Notes under the pieces: model-generated
What the model was told of the DNA's origin: nothing
The model's database searches: none
What the model saw: the letters and a program-made list of their open reading frames with translations, nothing else
Position numbers and translations under genes: made by a program
Part shown: positions 11,191 through 23,097 of the stretch, one piece after another
How the letters are laid out: every line of letters begins with the position of its first letter
Position numbering within the stretch: the first letter of the stretch is position 1
Assembly (NCBI GenBank): GCA_030762895.1
Contig: CM061067.1
Span: 51,795,667 to 51,859,666, forward strand
From: Sophora flavescens
Lineage: Eukaryota > Streptophyta > Magnoliopsida > Fabales > Fabaceae
Reading direction: 5' to 3'
DNA: 64,000 bases

Positions 11191-13290
11191 ACTTCCTTTA
11201 CTCTCAATATAAAACTTTTCAAATTTCAAATTTCAAATTTCTTCAAGAAGAAAATTGGTTCCTTTTATTCCTTTGTAATCGCCGTTGCTTCAAGTGGAAT
11301 AGCAGCTCTGCTAATTCCTGGCGGTAGGAAGGCACATTCTAGATTTGTCATTCCAATAAATATCGACGAAGATTCTACTTGCAACATTAAGCAAGACGGT
11401 CCTTTAGCAGAATCAATCATCAAATTAAAGCTCATAATCTGGGATGAAGCACCAATGACTCACAAGCACTGCTTTGAAGCTATTGATAGAACCTTCAGGG
11501 ATATCCTTCGGTTCAATAATACCAACAATTTGAATCTTCCCTTAGAGAAAAAGTTGTCGTATTGGGTGGTGATTTTAGACAAATCCTTCTGGTTATATAA
11601 AAGGGAACAAGGCAACAAGTTGTCAATGCTAGCATAAATTTGTCATACTTATGGTAATTTTGTCAATCCTACAATTAACAAGAAACATGAGTCTGCAAAC
11701 CGGGGGTTCGATATCTGATGTTGACCAAATTGTTAAATTCTCAAACTGGACACTAGGAATTGGAGATGGCAGTATTGGAGAAACCCATGATCGAGAGGCT
11801 CAAATTCAAATACCGGCTAATATGCTAATAACGAGCTCAGGTGATCCTATTGCACATCATTTTTTAAAGAAAGAGCTATTTTAGCACATACCAATGATAT
11901 TGTGGACACCTTAAATGATTACATGTTGGCATTGATCCTTGATGAAACAAACTTCCTTTACTCTCAATATAAAACTTTTCAAATTTCAAATTTCTTCAAG
12001 AAGAAAACTGGTTCTTTTTATTCCTTTGCAATCGTTGTTGCTTCAAGTGGAATAGCAGCTCTGCTAATTCCCGGCGGTACGACGACACATTCTAGATTTG
12101 CCATTCCAATAAATATCGACGAAGATTCTACTTGCGACATTAAGCAAGACAGTCCTTTAGCTGAATTGATCATCAAATTAAAGCTCATAATTTGGGATGA
12201 AGCACCAATGACTCATAAGCACTGCTTTGAAGCTGTTGATAGAACCTTCAGGGATATCCTTCGATTCAATAATACAGACAATTTGAATCTTCCCTTCAGA
12301 GAAAAAGTTGTCGTATTGGGTGGTGATTTTAGACAAATCCATCTGGTTATACAAAAGGGAACAAGGCAACAAGTTGTTAATGCCAGCATTAATTTGTCAT
12401 ACTTGTGGTAATTTTGTCAATCCTACAATTAACAAGAAACACGAGGCTGCAAACTAGGAGTTCGATATCTGATGTCGACCAAATTGTTGAATTCTCAAAC
12501 TGGATACCAAGAATTGGAGATGGCAGTATTGGAGAAACCCATGATGGAGAGGCTCAAATTCAAATACCGGCTAATATGCTAATAACGAGCTCAGGTGATC
12601 CTATTGCACATCATTTTTTAAAGAAAGAGCTATTTTATCACCTACCAATGATATTGTGGACACCTTAAATGATTACATGTTGGCATTGATCCCCGTATAA
12701 AGAAAAACATACCTGAGTTTTGATAGCCCATGTTCTCTAAATGAAAATATTGATAGGTCAGATGATGTTCATACCCCATAATTTCTCAACACAATAACAT
12801 CTCCTGAACTTCCAAAACATGAACTAAAACTCAATCTGGGTGTTCCAATAATGTTATTGAGGAATGTAGATCAATAATCTGGATTATGCAATGGAACTCG
12901 GCTTATAATGTCCCAAATGGGCACTTATATATTAGAGGGAAAGTCATTTCAGGAAGCAAAATTGGCCTTAAGGTGTATATTCCTAGATTGTCATTGACCC
13001 CATCCGATAGAAGAATTCCTTTCAAGTTTCAGCGAAAGCAATTCCCTATTGCTCTCTTTTTTGCGATGACCATCAATAAAAGTCAAGAGCAGTCTCTTCG
13101 CCATGTGGGTATCTATCTTCTGCAGCCTGTGTTTACACATGGACAGTTATATGTAGCCATTTCAAAGGTAACATCACGTCATGAATTAAAGCTACTAATA
13201 TGTGACGAGGAATATCAAGTCTCTAACATCACTTCTAATGTCGTTTACAAAGAGGTCTTCCAGAATCTAAAACAGGTAACCCAAACTTAG
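11191..13290 (+). pseudogene. Helitron-type (PIF1-like) helicase pseudogene with an internal tandem duplication
   Basis: Plus-strand fragments match the C-terminal half of the Helitron Rep/helicase protein. A segment with SSGIAALLIPGG (motif Ia region), IIWDEAPM (Walker B, DEAP) and GGDFRQI (motif III) appears twice. The copies begin at 11191 and 11951 with the same string (ACTTCCTTTACTCTCAATAT), so they form a ~760-bp tandem duplication. After the second copy the conserved tail follows once (12800-13290): LGVPIMLLRNVD, LCNGTRLI, IPRLSLTPSD, PFKFQRKQFP, FAMTINKSQ and QLYVAISKVTS. Walker A, the Rep domain and the element termini were not found, and stops and frameshifts break every segment. 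It is a dead fragment. Confidence 0.85.
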
Positions 13291-14863
13291 TCTATTGTGT
13301 TTACGACTCCATTTCCTTGGTTCGATAAAGTTGTAATAACACACAAATGAGTCCATTAGAGAAAAAAAATATAAAAACGTGTGTAGACTTATATTTACAT
13401 TGGTCTTTATGTTTGCAGGTCCGTACCATACATTTCTTAAAACCAAAACGAAAAACCCTCATCATTGGAGGTATGTTACATAATTATGTTAATAGGATAA
13501 TATACTCAAAAAGTGTATGCAACAAAATTAAACACAATCTATGCTTGACATAGACTAATTTACTCTCTGTATAGTTTTTTCTTTGCAATGACTTATGGTT
13601 CATGGGTGAAATTTTAACGTTTAAAATACTGAATAGCAGCAAATATATTATCATTTTAATAATTTATAATTTATATAATACATTTCAAACCTCATTTTCT
13701 AATCTAAATCAGGGTAGTCATTATTTCCATAATTGATATGGTGCAAGCTGCTTACAAATTTAAATAAAAGTTTTCGTTCAACGAATTCAATACCACCTAA
13801 AATATTGAGATCTCTACTGTCTAGCCAACTTACTCAACATAAAAACATATTTAAAAATACGAAACACATAACACAAATTCAATCATTTTCCATTTCCTAA
13901 TATAAATCATGGACGTTGTTATTTCCATAAAATAGTACAAGCTGCTTAATAATTTTTTAAAAACCTAAACTGATCATCAAATTTGATCCTACCTATAATA
14001 TAAGGATCTCTACTATCTACCCGAGTTACTCAACCTAAAAACAAATTAAAAAGAGCAAAAAAACATAAAAATAAATCAATAAATTTTCATTCAAATAACT
14101 ACAAAAAAAAATTAATTTTAATTTGAAGAACAATATAAAAAATAACTAAACAACTGAGTTAGTGTAAGATTGGATATTGGTACAAGATCTAGTTGGTAAT
14201 GATATATTCAAGTGCTGTATTAATTTTTTTTAATGCAAACTTATCTAAGATACTAATAAATAAGATGCTTGTCTAAAAATATTTGTCTTGTATCCTGACA
14301 TGTAAAAAATGCCAATATTTTCAGGCACATAAATAAGCAATGTTATATAGAAGAAATATTGGTTGTCCAAGATCGTTGGGTCCCTCCTTATTATTATTAT
14401 TATCAAGATAAAACTGGAGTGTCATCTATCAAAATTGACACTGCTTAGTGCAAACTGCAGCACCTCCACAGGCACAAGACAAGCATAATGCACCAGCACC
14501 AATCGGTGGAAACCATTAGTTTTGGCGACATGTAGCAACTCCTCATCACCCTGTCACATGCTCCCCTCCAATGTTAAACAAAAAAGCTCAAGCTTTTTCT
14601 TTAATATATAAGTAAATTTTGTTTTTTAATGACTCGTTTAATAACGTTATTTTTAAAATATCATTTATTTAATATAAATTATTAAATTTTAATGACTCAT
14701 TTAATAAATATTGAAATTTTAGATGAAGAATAATTTAGGTAACAAACCTAATTTTTTATAATATTCAATAAAATTAATTAATCACATTAATACGTGTGTT
14801 CCATTAATTTTTTGCTTATAATATGGACGGGATGGAGTAAGCGGTAAATGCTTTAAATACTTA
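13291..14863. other. intergenic AT-rich spacer
   Basis: No gene recognised. The end of an otherwise eroded MITE can be seen at about 14813-14839 (GCTTATAATATGGACGG followed by GATGGAGTA), but its left end was not found. A pair of diverged repeats (ACTACC...CCAACTTACTCAACATAAAAAC and ACTATC...CCGAGTTACTCAACCTAAAAAC) lies near 13816 and 14009. Confidence 0.45.
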
Positions 14864-15165
14864 TTCCCTCCTGTCACTATTATAAGTAAAAAATAATAAA
14901 ACATACATATTAAGGTAGTTAGTTGATCTCATTTAAAAGAGATATTTGAAATAAAAAATTAAATTTGTTACCTAAATTATCCTTTCTCTTATTTATTAAA
15001 CTTGTATTGTTGAGAATAAAAGGAGTCACTGAAAAACAAAATTTATATTAAATAAATGATATTTTAAAAATAATTTCATTAAATATGACGAAAGTAGTTG
15101 AAATTTATTTATATTTAAAATAAAAAAATTGAAAATTTTTATTTATATTGTTGAGTAGTGGGAAT
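14864..15165. mobile_element. MITE related to the one at 7362
   Basis: It begins TTCCCTCCTGTCACTATTATAAG after TA. Its body matches 7530-7770 in order, including GATATTTTAAAAATAATTT and ATTAAATATGA followed by GTTGAAATTTATTTATAT. The right end is eroded, so the boundary is approximate. Confidence 0.5.
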
Positions 15166-15680
15166 ATAATAATAAGTTGAAGAATGTACATTCACACAGA
15201 TCAAAATCACAATCATGAAAAGGGCAGTTCCAACACCCCAGCCTGCCCACAAAAAAGGCCTCCCTAGTCCCTAAGATGCTGCCCCGTTTATAAAGCCTAG
15301 GTCTAGGAGCACTAGCATTTCTTGCATTACCATAAATGCCTAGTTGATGGTTTTAAGCTATCCTGAAAATCTATATAATTATAGAAGCTTTCCCTTTTTA
15401 GGGGAGGGAGAAAGGGACTAAAAGATAATAACAGTGGGAGGGAATCCTGAAGTGGGTGAGCGCTTGCTTCCCTTTAACAAAAATATATATGATAAAACTT
15501 CTTTAAAATCACTAAATATGCAAAGCAAAAGAACGAGGATATATCTATCATTGCTTAATTAAAATATATTGAAATCTTTATTTATCTTATGAATTTAATT
15601 AATAGTGGATATATCATCACTTTCTTATTTTATACATTTGTTCATTTTAGAAATATCAAATCTTAAAAGGAAAAGCCTAA
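15166..15680. other. intergenic spacer, nothing recognised
   Basis: No coding, RNA or repeat signal could be supported here. Confidence 0.45.
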
Positions 15681-15689
15681 TATAAAGAA

Positions 15690-16100
15690 GGTTAAAGTAA
15701 TGATTTGGTTCCTATACGTGACATCGATTTTCAATTTGGTCCTTATATGTAAAAAATTATCAATTTGATCCCTATACGTGACACTAATTTTCAATTTGGT
15801 CCTCATGACCACTAATTGGTCCCTATATAAGAGGACCAAATTACAAATTATTGTCACATGTAGGGACCAAATTGAAAATAATTATCACATGTAAGGACCG
15901 ATTTCAAATTTTTTTTGTTGAATTGGTCCCTACATGTGACAATAATTTGCAATTTGGTCCTCTTATATAGGGACCGATTAGCGGTGAGGACCAAATTGAA
16001 AATTAGTGTCACGTATAGGGACCAAATTGATAATTTTTTACATATAGGGACCAAATTAAAAATCGATGTCACGTACAGGGACCAAAACATTACTTTAACC
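15690..16100. mobile_element. Mutator-like fold-back element (family 1, copy 1)
   Basis: A 411-bp near-complete inverted repeat. The left end GGTTAAAGTAATG is the reverse complement of the right end CATTACTTTAACC, and the two arms match over about 200 bp each, built from GGTCCCTATACGTGACA-type units. It is flanked by an exact 9-bp duplication TATAAAGAA (15681-15689 and 16101-16109). The long TIRs and 9-bp TSD are the hallmark of Mutator-like elements. There is no coding capacity; open frames read through the arms are incidental. Confidence 0.85.
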
Positions 16101-16109
16101 TATAAAGAA

Positions 16110-17264
16110 AAATAAAAAGAGCTTTCAACATCAATGTAAGTCAAACATGGCAATAGGATATATCATAGTAGACCCAAACCCAAGGCATACACTTAAAATT
16201 TTGATCATTGGGTCCTTTCTTCTCATATAATAATTTCAAACCCTTTTACTTGTTTCTTAACTATTAATATGGTCAATGGTTGACCCTTAATGACTCCAAT
16301 GCCTTTTGCTTCTCTTGTGTCTCACACACGCGTTGTCAAGCACAGAGGCCAAACCAGTCCCACATATTCACAAAGGGACCCATGGATATCAACTAGATGC
16401 TAGTTCAAAGGTGTGGAAATGATGGAAATTTACGTATATGCTTAGGAAACCATGAGAGGTAGATGCACACAGTTTCCCTTCTCTTTAATCTTCTCTAATC
16501 TATGTGCCTCCCACTGTGTTGTTGATCATTATTCAAGTAATCGCACAAAGAGATGTTGGAGGAAGAATAATGTGTTTGGAAATTCATCTAAGTTGGACAG
16601 AATTACTTTTAAAATGTAGAAGCTACTCATTATATAAGTGCTTATGGGAGCCACCAACATGGATCCAAATATGCATGAAATTGTGAGCGGCTCCATCATC
16701 GAAATATATCATCTGTCTCAAGATGGTGTTTCATTTCACATCTTATACACTTAAATTATATTACTTGAAAAATTAATCACATTATTTATTATAAATATAT
16801 TTTTTTAAATGATATGATACAATCTAAGTGATGAGACATGAAATGATACACAATTTTAGAACAGATAATCTTCATCCCGTCGCAGAGAGTGATTAGTAAA
16901 TAAAGGAGAATGTATTGTACTATTTTTATAAAAAGAGAATGCTAAATAATATCCTAAATAATGTTAATCGGTTGCATGACCTTTGATCTATTACCTAACA
17001 TCTCTCACCCAAGATAGGAATATGCTAATTTATGAGCGTATATGTGCATAAAAACGAGATACACTTAATAATAAATAGTACATATTGTGCATACCTAAGA
17101 TGAAGTACATGAACATATATATGAAAAATGTTTCTTATATATTTCATTTACTCTTATAAATAGTAAAATCAAAATATAAGTGTAAAAAGAAGGAGATGAA
17201 TTTAATTATAATGGTGAATATATACTATGCATACTATATATTTACATGTAAATGGTGTGGCTAA
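16110..17264. other. intergenic spacer, nothing recognised
   Basis: No supported gene. A 60-codon frame at 16504-16686 has no recognisable content. Confidence 0.45.
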
Positions 17265-17273
17265 AAATATATA

Positions 17274-17724
17274 GGCTAGATTATACATTTGGTCCCTTAT
17301 CTTTATTTTAGGTTTCAATTTGGTCCCTTTTTTATTTTTTTTCCAAAATGATCCATTATTTTACGAAATTATAATAATGTGGTTCCTCTTTTATTTTTTG
17401 TTCCAAAATGGTCTCTTATTTTACGAAATTATAACAATGTGGTTCCTCTTTTATTTTTTGTTTCGAAATAATCCCTTATTTTGCCAAAGTTAAAATAATG
17501 TGGTTTTTTTTTCCAAAATGACCCCTCTTTTATATTTTTGTTTCGAAATGATCTCTTATTTTACAAAATGTATATCAACTTGGTCGTCTTTGTACCACAA
17601 TTTAAACGAAAAATATCATATTGAAACCTAAAATAAAGATAAGGAATCAATATAGAACAAAAAATAAAATAAAAATCAAATTGACACATAAAATAAAGAT
17701 AATGGATAAAAATATAATTTTGCC
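17274..17724. mobile_element. Mutator-like fold-back element with internal 60-bp tandem repeats
   Basis: The left arm (GGCTAGATTATACATTTGG, then CCCTTATCTTTATTTTAGG) is roughly inverted in the right arm (CATAAAATAAAGATAATGG, then TATAATTTTGCC). It is flanked by an exact 9-bp duplication AAATATATA (17265-17273 and 17725-17733). Inside the left half, a 60-bp unit beginning near CCAAAATG(A/G)TC repeats about three times (17343, 17403, 17463). Non-coding. Confidence 0.75.
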
Positions 17725-17733
17725 AAATATATA

Positions 17734-18742
17734 TTATTAACATTGTTGCACGAGAGAAATTAATATATCGGTTAACAATTTAGGCCTAGGAAGGAATAAA
17801 GCACCCAAATAATTGCACTACATGATTGGCTGCAGAATATTTATTTTGTTTTCAATAATTTAAACTGTTCCCGAATGAAATATGAAGTGAAGTTTTTGAC
17901 AAGAAAGTCATTAGGTGGCCCAGGCGAAAAGAAATCTTTAACTTTAGAAGGTTGAGAATATAATTATCATCCAGTTGTTTAGTTTCTGTGGGTGCCACCT
18001 GCCCCATAATAATAATGCTAGCAAAACATGAGACTCTTACCTTAGCTTTAGAACACTTTCCCTTTTCCCAATCAGGGAATGGGAATAAGTTGCTCATGTT
18101 TATGATAAGTTAGTAGTGAGTGAACATATTCCTCCTACAAATACAAAATTACCCTTTCAATTAATTAATTGACAATAAATTAAAAGACTAGCTAATTTAA
18201 TTTGACTTGGTAATTTTAGTAATATATTGAGATTGTTAGGGATTATTTTGAGAAAACCAGAAAATGCAGAGAAACTTTATGGCATGCTTTAGACTTTTCT
18301 TTAAGTTTAATTCATCGTTATTAATTTTTAAGACGAGATGCAAATAGTTAATACTCCTAGCAAATTTGTGGCATTATATAATAATAAACACTTGATATAT
18401 TTTACACTTTCAAAAATAAGTTAATAATAATAGGATTTAATTAGTATGTACGGTTAGCATAAAGATTTTTCTCTGTCAATTAATCATAAATTTTCAATAT
18501 TATTAATTAAAAATATTTAGCTTTTTCTTTTATAACCAAGGGAATGTATTAACTAATTAGCAAGGGTGGGAGGAGAGACCCCTCCCAAGTCTTTGCTCAA
18601 AAATCCACAAAAGAAATGGAGAAAGAGGGAGGATGCCCTCTGATTGCTAAAAAATATTTAACTTTTATAACAAATATCCTGAAAGCCATGTAATGATGAT
18701 TTGTGATCAGTTAATAATATAATTTTTTTTACATTAGCATTA
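17734..18742. other. intergenic spacer, nothing recognised
   Basis: AT-rich. Small minus-strand frames have no recognisable content. Confidence 0.45.
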
Positions 18743-18744
18743 TA

Positions 18745-19024
18745 CTTTCTCTGGACCTAAATATAAGCAAAAAGTAACTACATTTTTTGGACTCAAATAT
18801 AAACAAAAATCAATTAAGTCAACACTATTAAATATTAGTATTGCAAAAAACAAGAAAATTAACCAATCAAACCAATTCTCCATTTACTTTTCCAAGAGCA
18901 TTGCATATTCCTTAGACAATTAACTTACTTTTTTACACAAATCAAGATAATTAAACTAACTTAACTAATTTTCTTAATAAATTTGAATTTAATTTTTTTT
19001 ACTTATAATTAGATCCGGAGGGAG
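18745..19024 (-). mobile_element. Stowaway-style MITE, copy 1
   Basis: The left end CTTTCTCTGGACCTAAATAT and right end AATTAGATCCGGAGGGAG are inverted, flanked by TA (18743-18744 and 19025-19026). The body is the reverse complement of the MITE at 19802-20083: its CCAATTCTCCATTTACTTTT corresponds to AAAAGTAAATGGAGAATTGG there. Strand is assigned relative to that copy. 280 bp, non-coding. Confidence 0.75.
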
Positions 19025-19136
19025 TATCAAAATTAAACTTACAATAAATAATAAATTTCATCCGGCTATAATAAAGAACACTTAATGTGTATTTCACTTT
19101 CACAATCAAGCCAATAACAACAATGCTAATATTTAT

Positions 19137-19732
19137 GGCTTTTGAGCCATAGACCATCTATCATTCTCTCTCTAACTTCAAACTCTCTCCCTTCTCTCTA
19201 TATACAATCACGTGCCACCGTTAGAGGGAGTGGTTTTGAGTCATTTTTTGGCTTGGAATCACCCCTTTACTTCGTTTTTTCCCCATTTTATCTAAATAAG
19301 TGGTTTTTCCACATAGATCTGAGTTTTTTTTTCTTCGTATTTTTCATGTTTTTCGTCTTCTGTGGGCGGCGGTATTGTTGTTCGTCGTCTTGGTGAGGCG
19401 TTGTTTGATTTCCCGTCTTGGTGCGGTGTTTGTTTGATTTCCCGTCTTGGTGCGGTGTTCGTTTGGTTCAGATTGACAGATTTGCTTCGATCCATCACAG
19501 ATTTAATCAAGAATTGGGTGTCAATGTTACAGATCCGGAGACATGGGTATTTCGATGACTTTGATTTTGTCACTTTTGTAGGCATTTTGATTTTACCGTG
19601 TTATGCTATTAACCTAGGTGCTGTGAGTTTGTTCGCAGATTCATCATTTTCGGTTTTTAGCGATGTTGGATTTGTGTTGTTCGATGTATTTTATCAATTT
19701 GAATGAATGAATATTTTTTTAGTAAAAAAAAA
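19137..19732 (+). mobile_element. poly(A)-tailed retroposon with 17-bp target duplication
   Basis: A 596-bp insert ends in an A run (AGTAAAAAAAAA). It is flanked by an exact 17-bp duplication, ACAATGCTAATATTTAT, at 19120-19136 and 19733-19749, a target-primed reverse transcription signature. It starts in pyrimidine-rich, 5'-leader-like sequence. It contains a plus-strand frame (19362-19706) that encodes 114 residues and stops about 22 bp before the A run. I do not recognise that product. No reverse transcriptase, tRNA-like boxes or LTR are present, so it could be a processed retrocopy of a host transcript or a 5'-truncated LINE tail. Confidence 0.75.
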
Positions 19733-19801
19733 ACAATGCTAATATTTATATAGACACAAACTTTTGAAATGTTTGATTAATAAAAAATTTCTTACATAAT
19801 A

Positions 19802-20083
19802 CTCCCTCCGGACCTAATTATAAGCCAAAAAAAACTAAATTAACACTTATTAAAAAAATTAGTTAAGTTGGTCTAATTATCTTGATTTGTGTAAAAAAAA
19901 AGAGTTAATTGTCTAAGGAATATGCAATGCTTCTCGAAAAGTAAATGGAGAATTGGTTTGATTGGTTAATTTTCTTGATTTTTGCAATACTAACATTTAA
20001 TAGTATTGACTTAATTGATTTTTGCTTATATTTGAGTTCAAAGAATATAGCTATTTTTTACTTATATTTAGGTCCAGATGGAG
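19802..20083 (+). mobile_element. Stowaway-style MITE, copy 2
   Basis: The left end CTCCCTCCGGACCTAATTAT and right end ATATTTAGGTCCAGATGGAG are inverted, flanked by TA (19800-19801 and 20084-20085). 282 bp, non-coding, same family as 18745-19024 in the opposite orientation. Confidence 0.8.
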
Positions 20084-20085
20084 TA

Positions 20086-20838
20086 CAATGAACCCATGTG
20101 AATGACTCACACTTGAGGGGGGAAAATGTTGGAAATTTCAAGTGTGAATGAGATGTGAACGAAGATATCACATATTGAAAAGAAGTTACAAGTTGAAGGT
20201 TTCATAAATAGAGAATACTCGTAAACTTATTATCTTAAGTTTTGGGTCAAGACATGGTTTCAATGAGCTATTTTACTGAGCCTACGAAAGAGTATCATAA
20301 CCAATAGAAGGAGATTTCCTTGTGTTGACACTCCCTTGAATCCCAACGTGATTTATGTGTCATAGTTCCACTTAGCTATGGGCATGTGACTTTTCATATA
20401 TAAAGCCTTTATTTGTCACTTGAGTAATAAGAGAACTTATAGGCTTGTGATGAGTAAATGTTAAAGAAATGTTTATGGAATCACATGTCGCTTCATGGCT
20501 CCTATAAGTGATATGTCTCTGAAATAAATAAGCTGATTTTATAGTCTACTAAGATCATAGATAAAATGGTTTAAAAATCGCTTTCAAACTATTCAAGATA
20601 ATATGATAAAAGTTTAGAAACAATACTTAAGATTAATTAATCTTGGACAACTTTTTTTTTTAAAACAAAATCTTGGACAACTTGATAAGAGGCATTTTGA
20701 TAATATTCTTTTTCCTTTTCAATGACTTTTTCCTTCCTTAATTATAATGAGTATATGCTCCATGCTATAGTCAAAAGCACAAGCAATATTGTATACGGGG
20801 ACACTAATATAACAAAATGATAAATGCTTTTGGATAAG
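20086..20838. other. intergenic spacer, nothing recognised
   Basis: No coding or repeat structure could be supported. Confidence 0.45.
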
Positions 20839-20852
20839 AGTAATAGGAATAT

Positions 20853-20962
20853 GGGATGGGTAACTCAACTGGTTTGAGCTAAATGTATGTACCAAATGAG
20901 GAAAAACTAACATAACAATCACATACTAATATTTACCTATAAAAGAAAAAAAGAAAAAAAAA
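20853..20962 (+). mobile_element. short SINE-like retroposon
   Basis: A 110-bp insert is flanked by a 14-bp duplication with one mismatch, AGTAATAGGAATAT (20839-20852) and AGTAATAGGTATAT (20963-20976). It begins GGGATGGGTAACTCAACTGG, which resembles a tRNA-type A box, and ends in an A-rich tail (AAAAGAAAAAAAGAAAAAAAAA interrupted by G). No B box was found, so it is either an internally deleted SINE or a different small retroposon. Confidence 0.65.
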
Positions 20963-20976
20963 AGTAATAGGTATAT

Positions 20977-21404
20977 CCACATATCAAAATGCTCTTTGTC
21001 AAAGTAAAAAGATCTTCACCAAATTATATAGCGGTTTATTTATTCAGTGTGTGGTCTTTTGCAACAATTTCAAAGAAAGTTATAACTGGTATTTTTTTTT
21101 TATCTTTGATTAATTACTCACACAATTTTAAGTTGAGAGTAATGACTAGTAGACAAAACTTTTTTAAAGTAATGATTATCGGATGTAACATTTCGCATTA
21201 CAACTCTCAAAAACAAAATTATAAAATTTCGATGGAAATTATACCCATATATGAAGATTAAGAAAATTGAGAATAATCTAGTGTCAACAATTTTAACTTG
21301 AAAATATATGCAATTTTCATTAAAATTCCATTAAATTAACATATTTTTATAAATAACACACTATATATGGTGCATTATTATCCCCAAAAACAAACAAACA
21401 AATA
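20977..21404. other. intergenic spacer, nothing recognised
   Basis: AT-rich. The 90-codon frame at 20989-21261 has no recognisable content. Confidence 0.4.
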
Positions 21405-21413
21405 AATAAATAA

Positions 21414-21692
21414 GGTTAAAGTAATATTTTTTCCCTATACTTGACACGAATTTACGATTTGGTCCACACCCTATATATAAAAAATAATTAAAATGGTCCA
21501 TATACGTACAAAAAATACTCGTTTGGTCCCCATCGTATACCATGTTAAGGACTGATTTAATAATTTTTTGCTACGTATAGGGACCAAACATGCACTTTTT
21601 GTACGTATATGGACCGTTTTAATAGTTTTTTATGTATAGTAACCAAATCAAAATTTTGTGTCAAATATAAAGAGCAAAATATTACTTTAACC
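21414..21692. mobile_element. Mutator-like fold-back element (family 1, copy 2)
   Basis: 279 bp with the same termini as the element at 15690: GGTTAAAGTAATATT at the left and AATATTACTTTAACC at the right, joined by inverted arms containing GGTCC(A/C)-TATACGTA-type units. It is flanked by an exact 9-bp duplication AATAAATAA (21405-21413 and 21693-21701). Non-coding. Confidence 0.82.
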
Positions 21693-21701
21693 AATAAATA
21701 A

Positions 21702-22494
21702 AAGAGTACGATAAAAAAAAAAGTAAAGAGCTAAAAAGATAGATAACATTTATATTACACTTGCATCACTTTATTATAAAGTAATAAAATAAGATAAACT
21801 CTCACCACACATTCTCTCTTTCTCTTTTTTTCTTCAACTAACAAAGATGTAAGAAAAATGCACAAAAATAAGTGTGAAAATCATTTTTCATAAAATTCAT
21901 CTAATAGTGTGTTTGGATTAGTTTTGGAAAATAGATTATTAATAATCGATTATATATTTAGTATTATATAAATATTGATTAGAATAAAATTAGATTTATT
22001 CTTAAATATGTTTGCTAAAATACAATTTTAACATAATTTATTCAATCTGGGTTGTGTAGAAAATCTCTTTTCCTTATCAACTCCAAAAAAAAATTATGAA
22101 AATATTTGTTTAAACCAATAATATTTGTTTGATAATCGATAACTGTTGGGGTGAAATAATAAATATAACTTGTTTCAAAATTTTAAAAAAAAATTCTATA
22201 ATGATAAAAAACTTTTAGCTTCTTTAGAAACTATTTTTTTTTTCTTGTAAAAACATTTTATATTTAATTAGATTTGTCAAGTATATCAAACTAAATTTAA
22301 AATAGCTTTTATATATAAAAAATATTATTTCGATACAAATTCACCTTTCTTAAATACCCTCTTGATCTGTATGTGAAATGTACAATAAATCTCTTGATGG
22401 TGATTTGGGATGATTCTGTAACAAAGAAAAATGAACAAAAGAACAACTACAAATCTTCAATGTGTGCGCGGGCGCTAAACTTTAGGTTTGATTC
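21702..22494. other. intergenic AT-rich DNA left of the retrotransposon block
   Basis: No gene recognised. It ends in the 5-bp target site ATCCC (22495-22499). Confidence 0.45.
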
Positions 22495-23089
22495 ATCCCT
22501 GTAACACCATATTTTTCCTACGTTTTCTATAACAGTAAATACATATTTAAATGTATTTATTTTAGATTAAACTCAGGATGATTTTAATTAAACTAAAATC
22601 ATTTTCTTGTGTTGTTATATCATATGAAGTCACGGTAAAATTTTCGGTTGAAAATTCAGACGGAAGTCGGTCTGTGTTTTCACTGCCGGTACAAGTTTAC
22701 TGTACAGAAAACCTAATTTTGACCCATGAATGAAACAATTAGTATTTTTATTATGTTTCCTTCAACCTTAGTTATTTTGAAAATTTTCGTGTAAAAAAAA
22801 TAAAATAAAATATTTTATTCGGGTGAAACGTCGGAAAAATTACGATCGAAAATGTAACCGGATTCGAAATGAAGCAGATTAGGGATCATAAAATAAGTAA
22901 GGAGACATGATGGAAGAGACTATGACATACTCTAAAAGTGCCATCATCACACTTTTCAAATTATAATACTATTCTAATCCAAAAGTCTTTTCTCTCTCTT
23001 CTTCCATCCAATTAAGCATTAAACCATCAAGCTTGCTCAACAAGCTCTCCCTCTCACTCCCTTAGCCGTGCAACTCTCCCCCCTCTCCC

Positions 23090-23097
23090 TATATATA
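23090..23097 (+). promoter_or_regulatory. probable TATA box of element A 5' LTR
   Basis: TATATATA followed by CCCC and a pyrimidine-rich stretch, about 590 bp into the LTR. The 3' LTR has lost this region. Confidence 0.5.

Noticed and set aside
15663..16115. Open frames of 64-78 codons on both strands
   Set aside because: They read through the arms of a fold-back transposon and share its repeat units.
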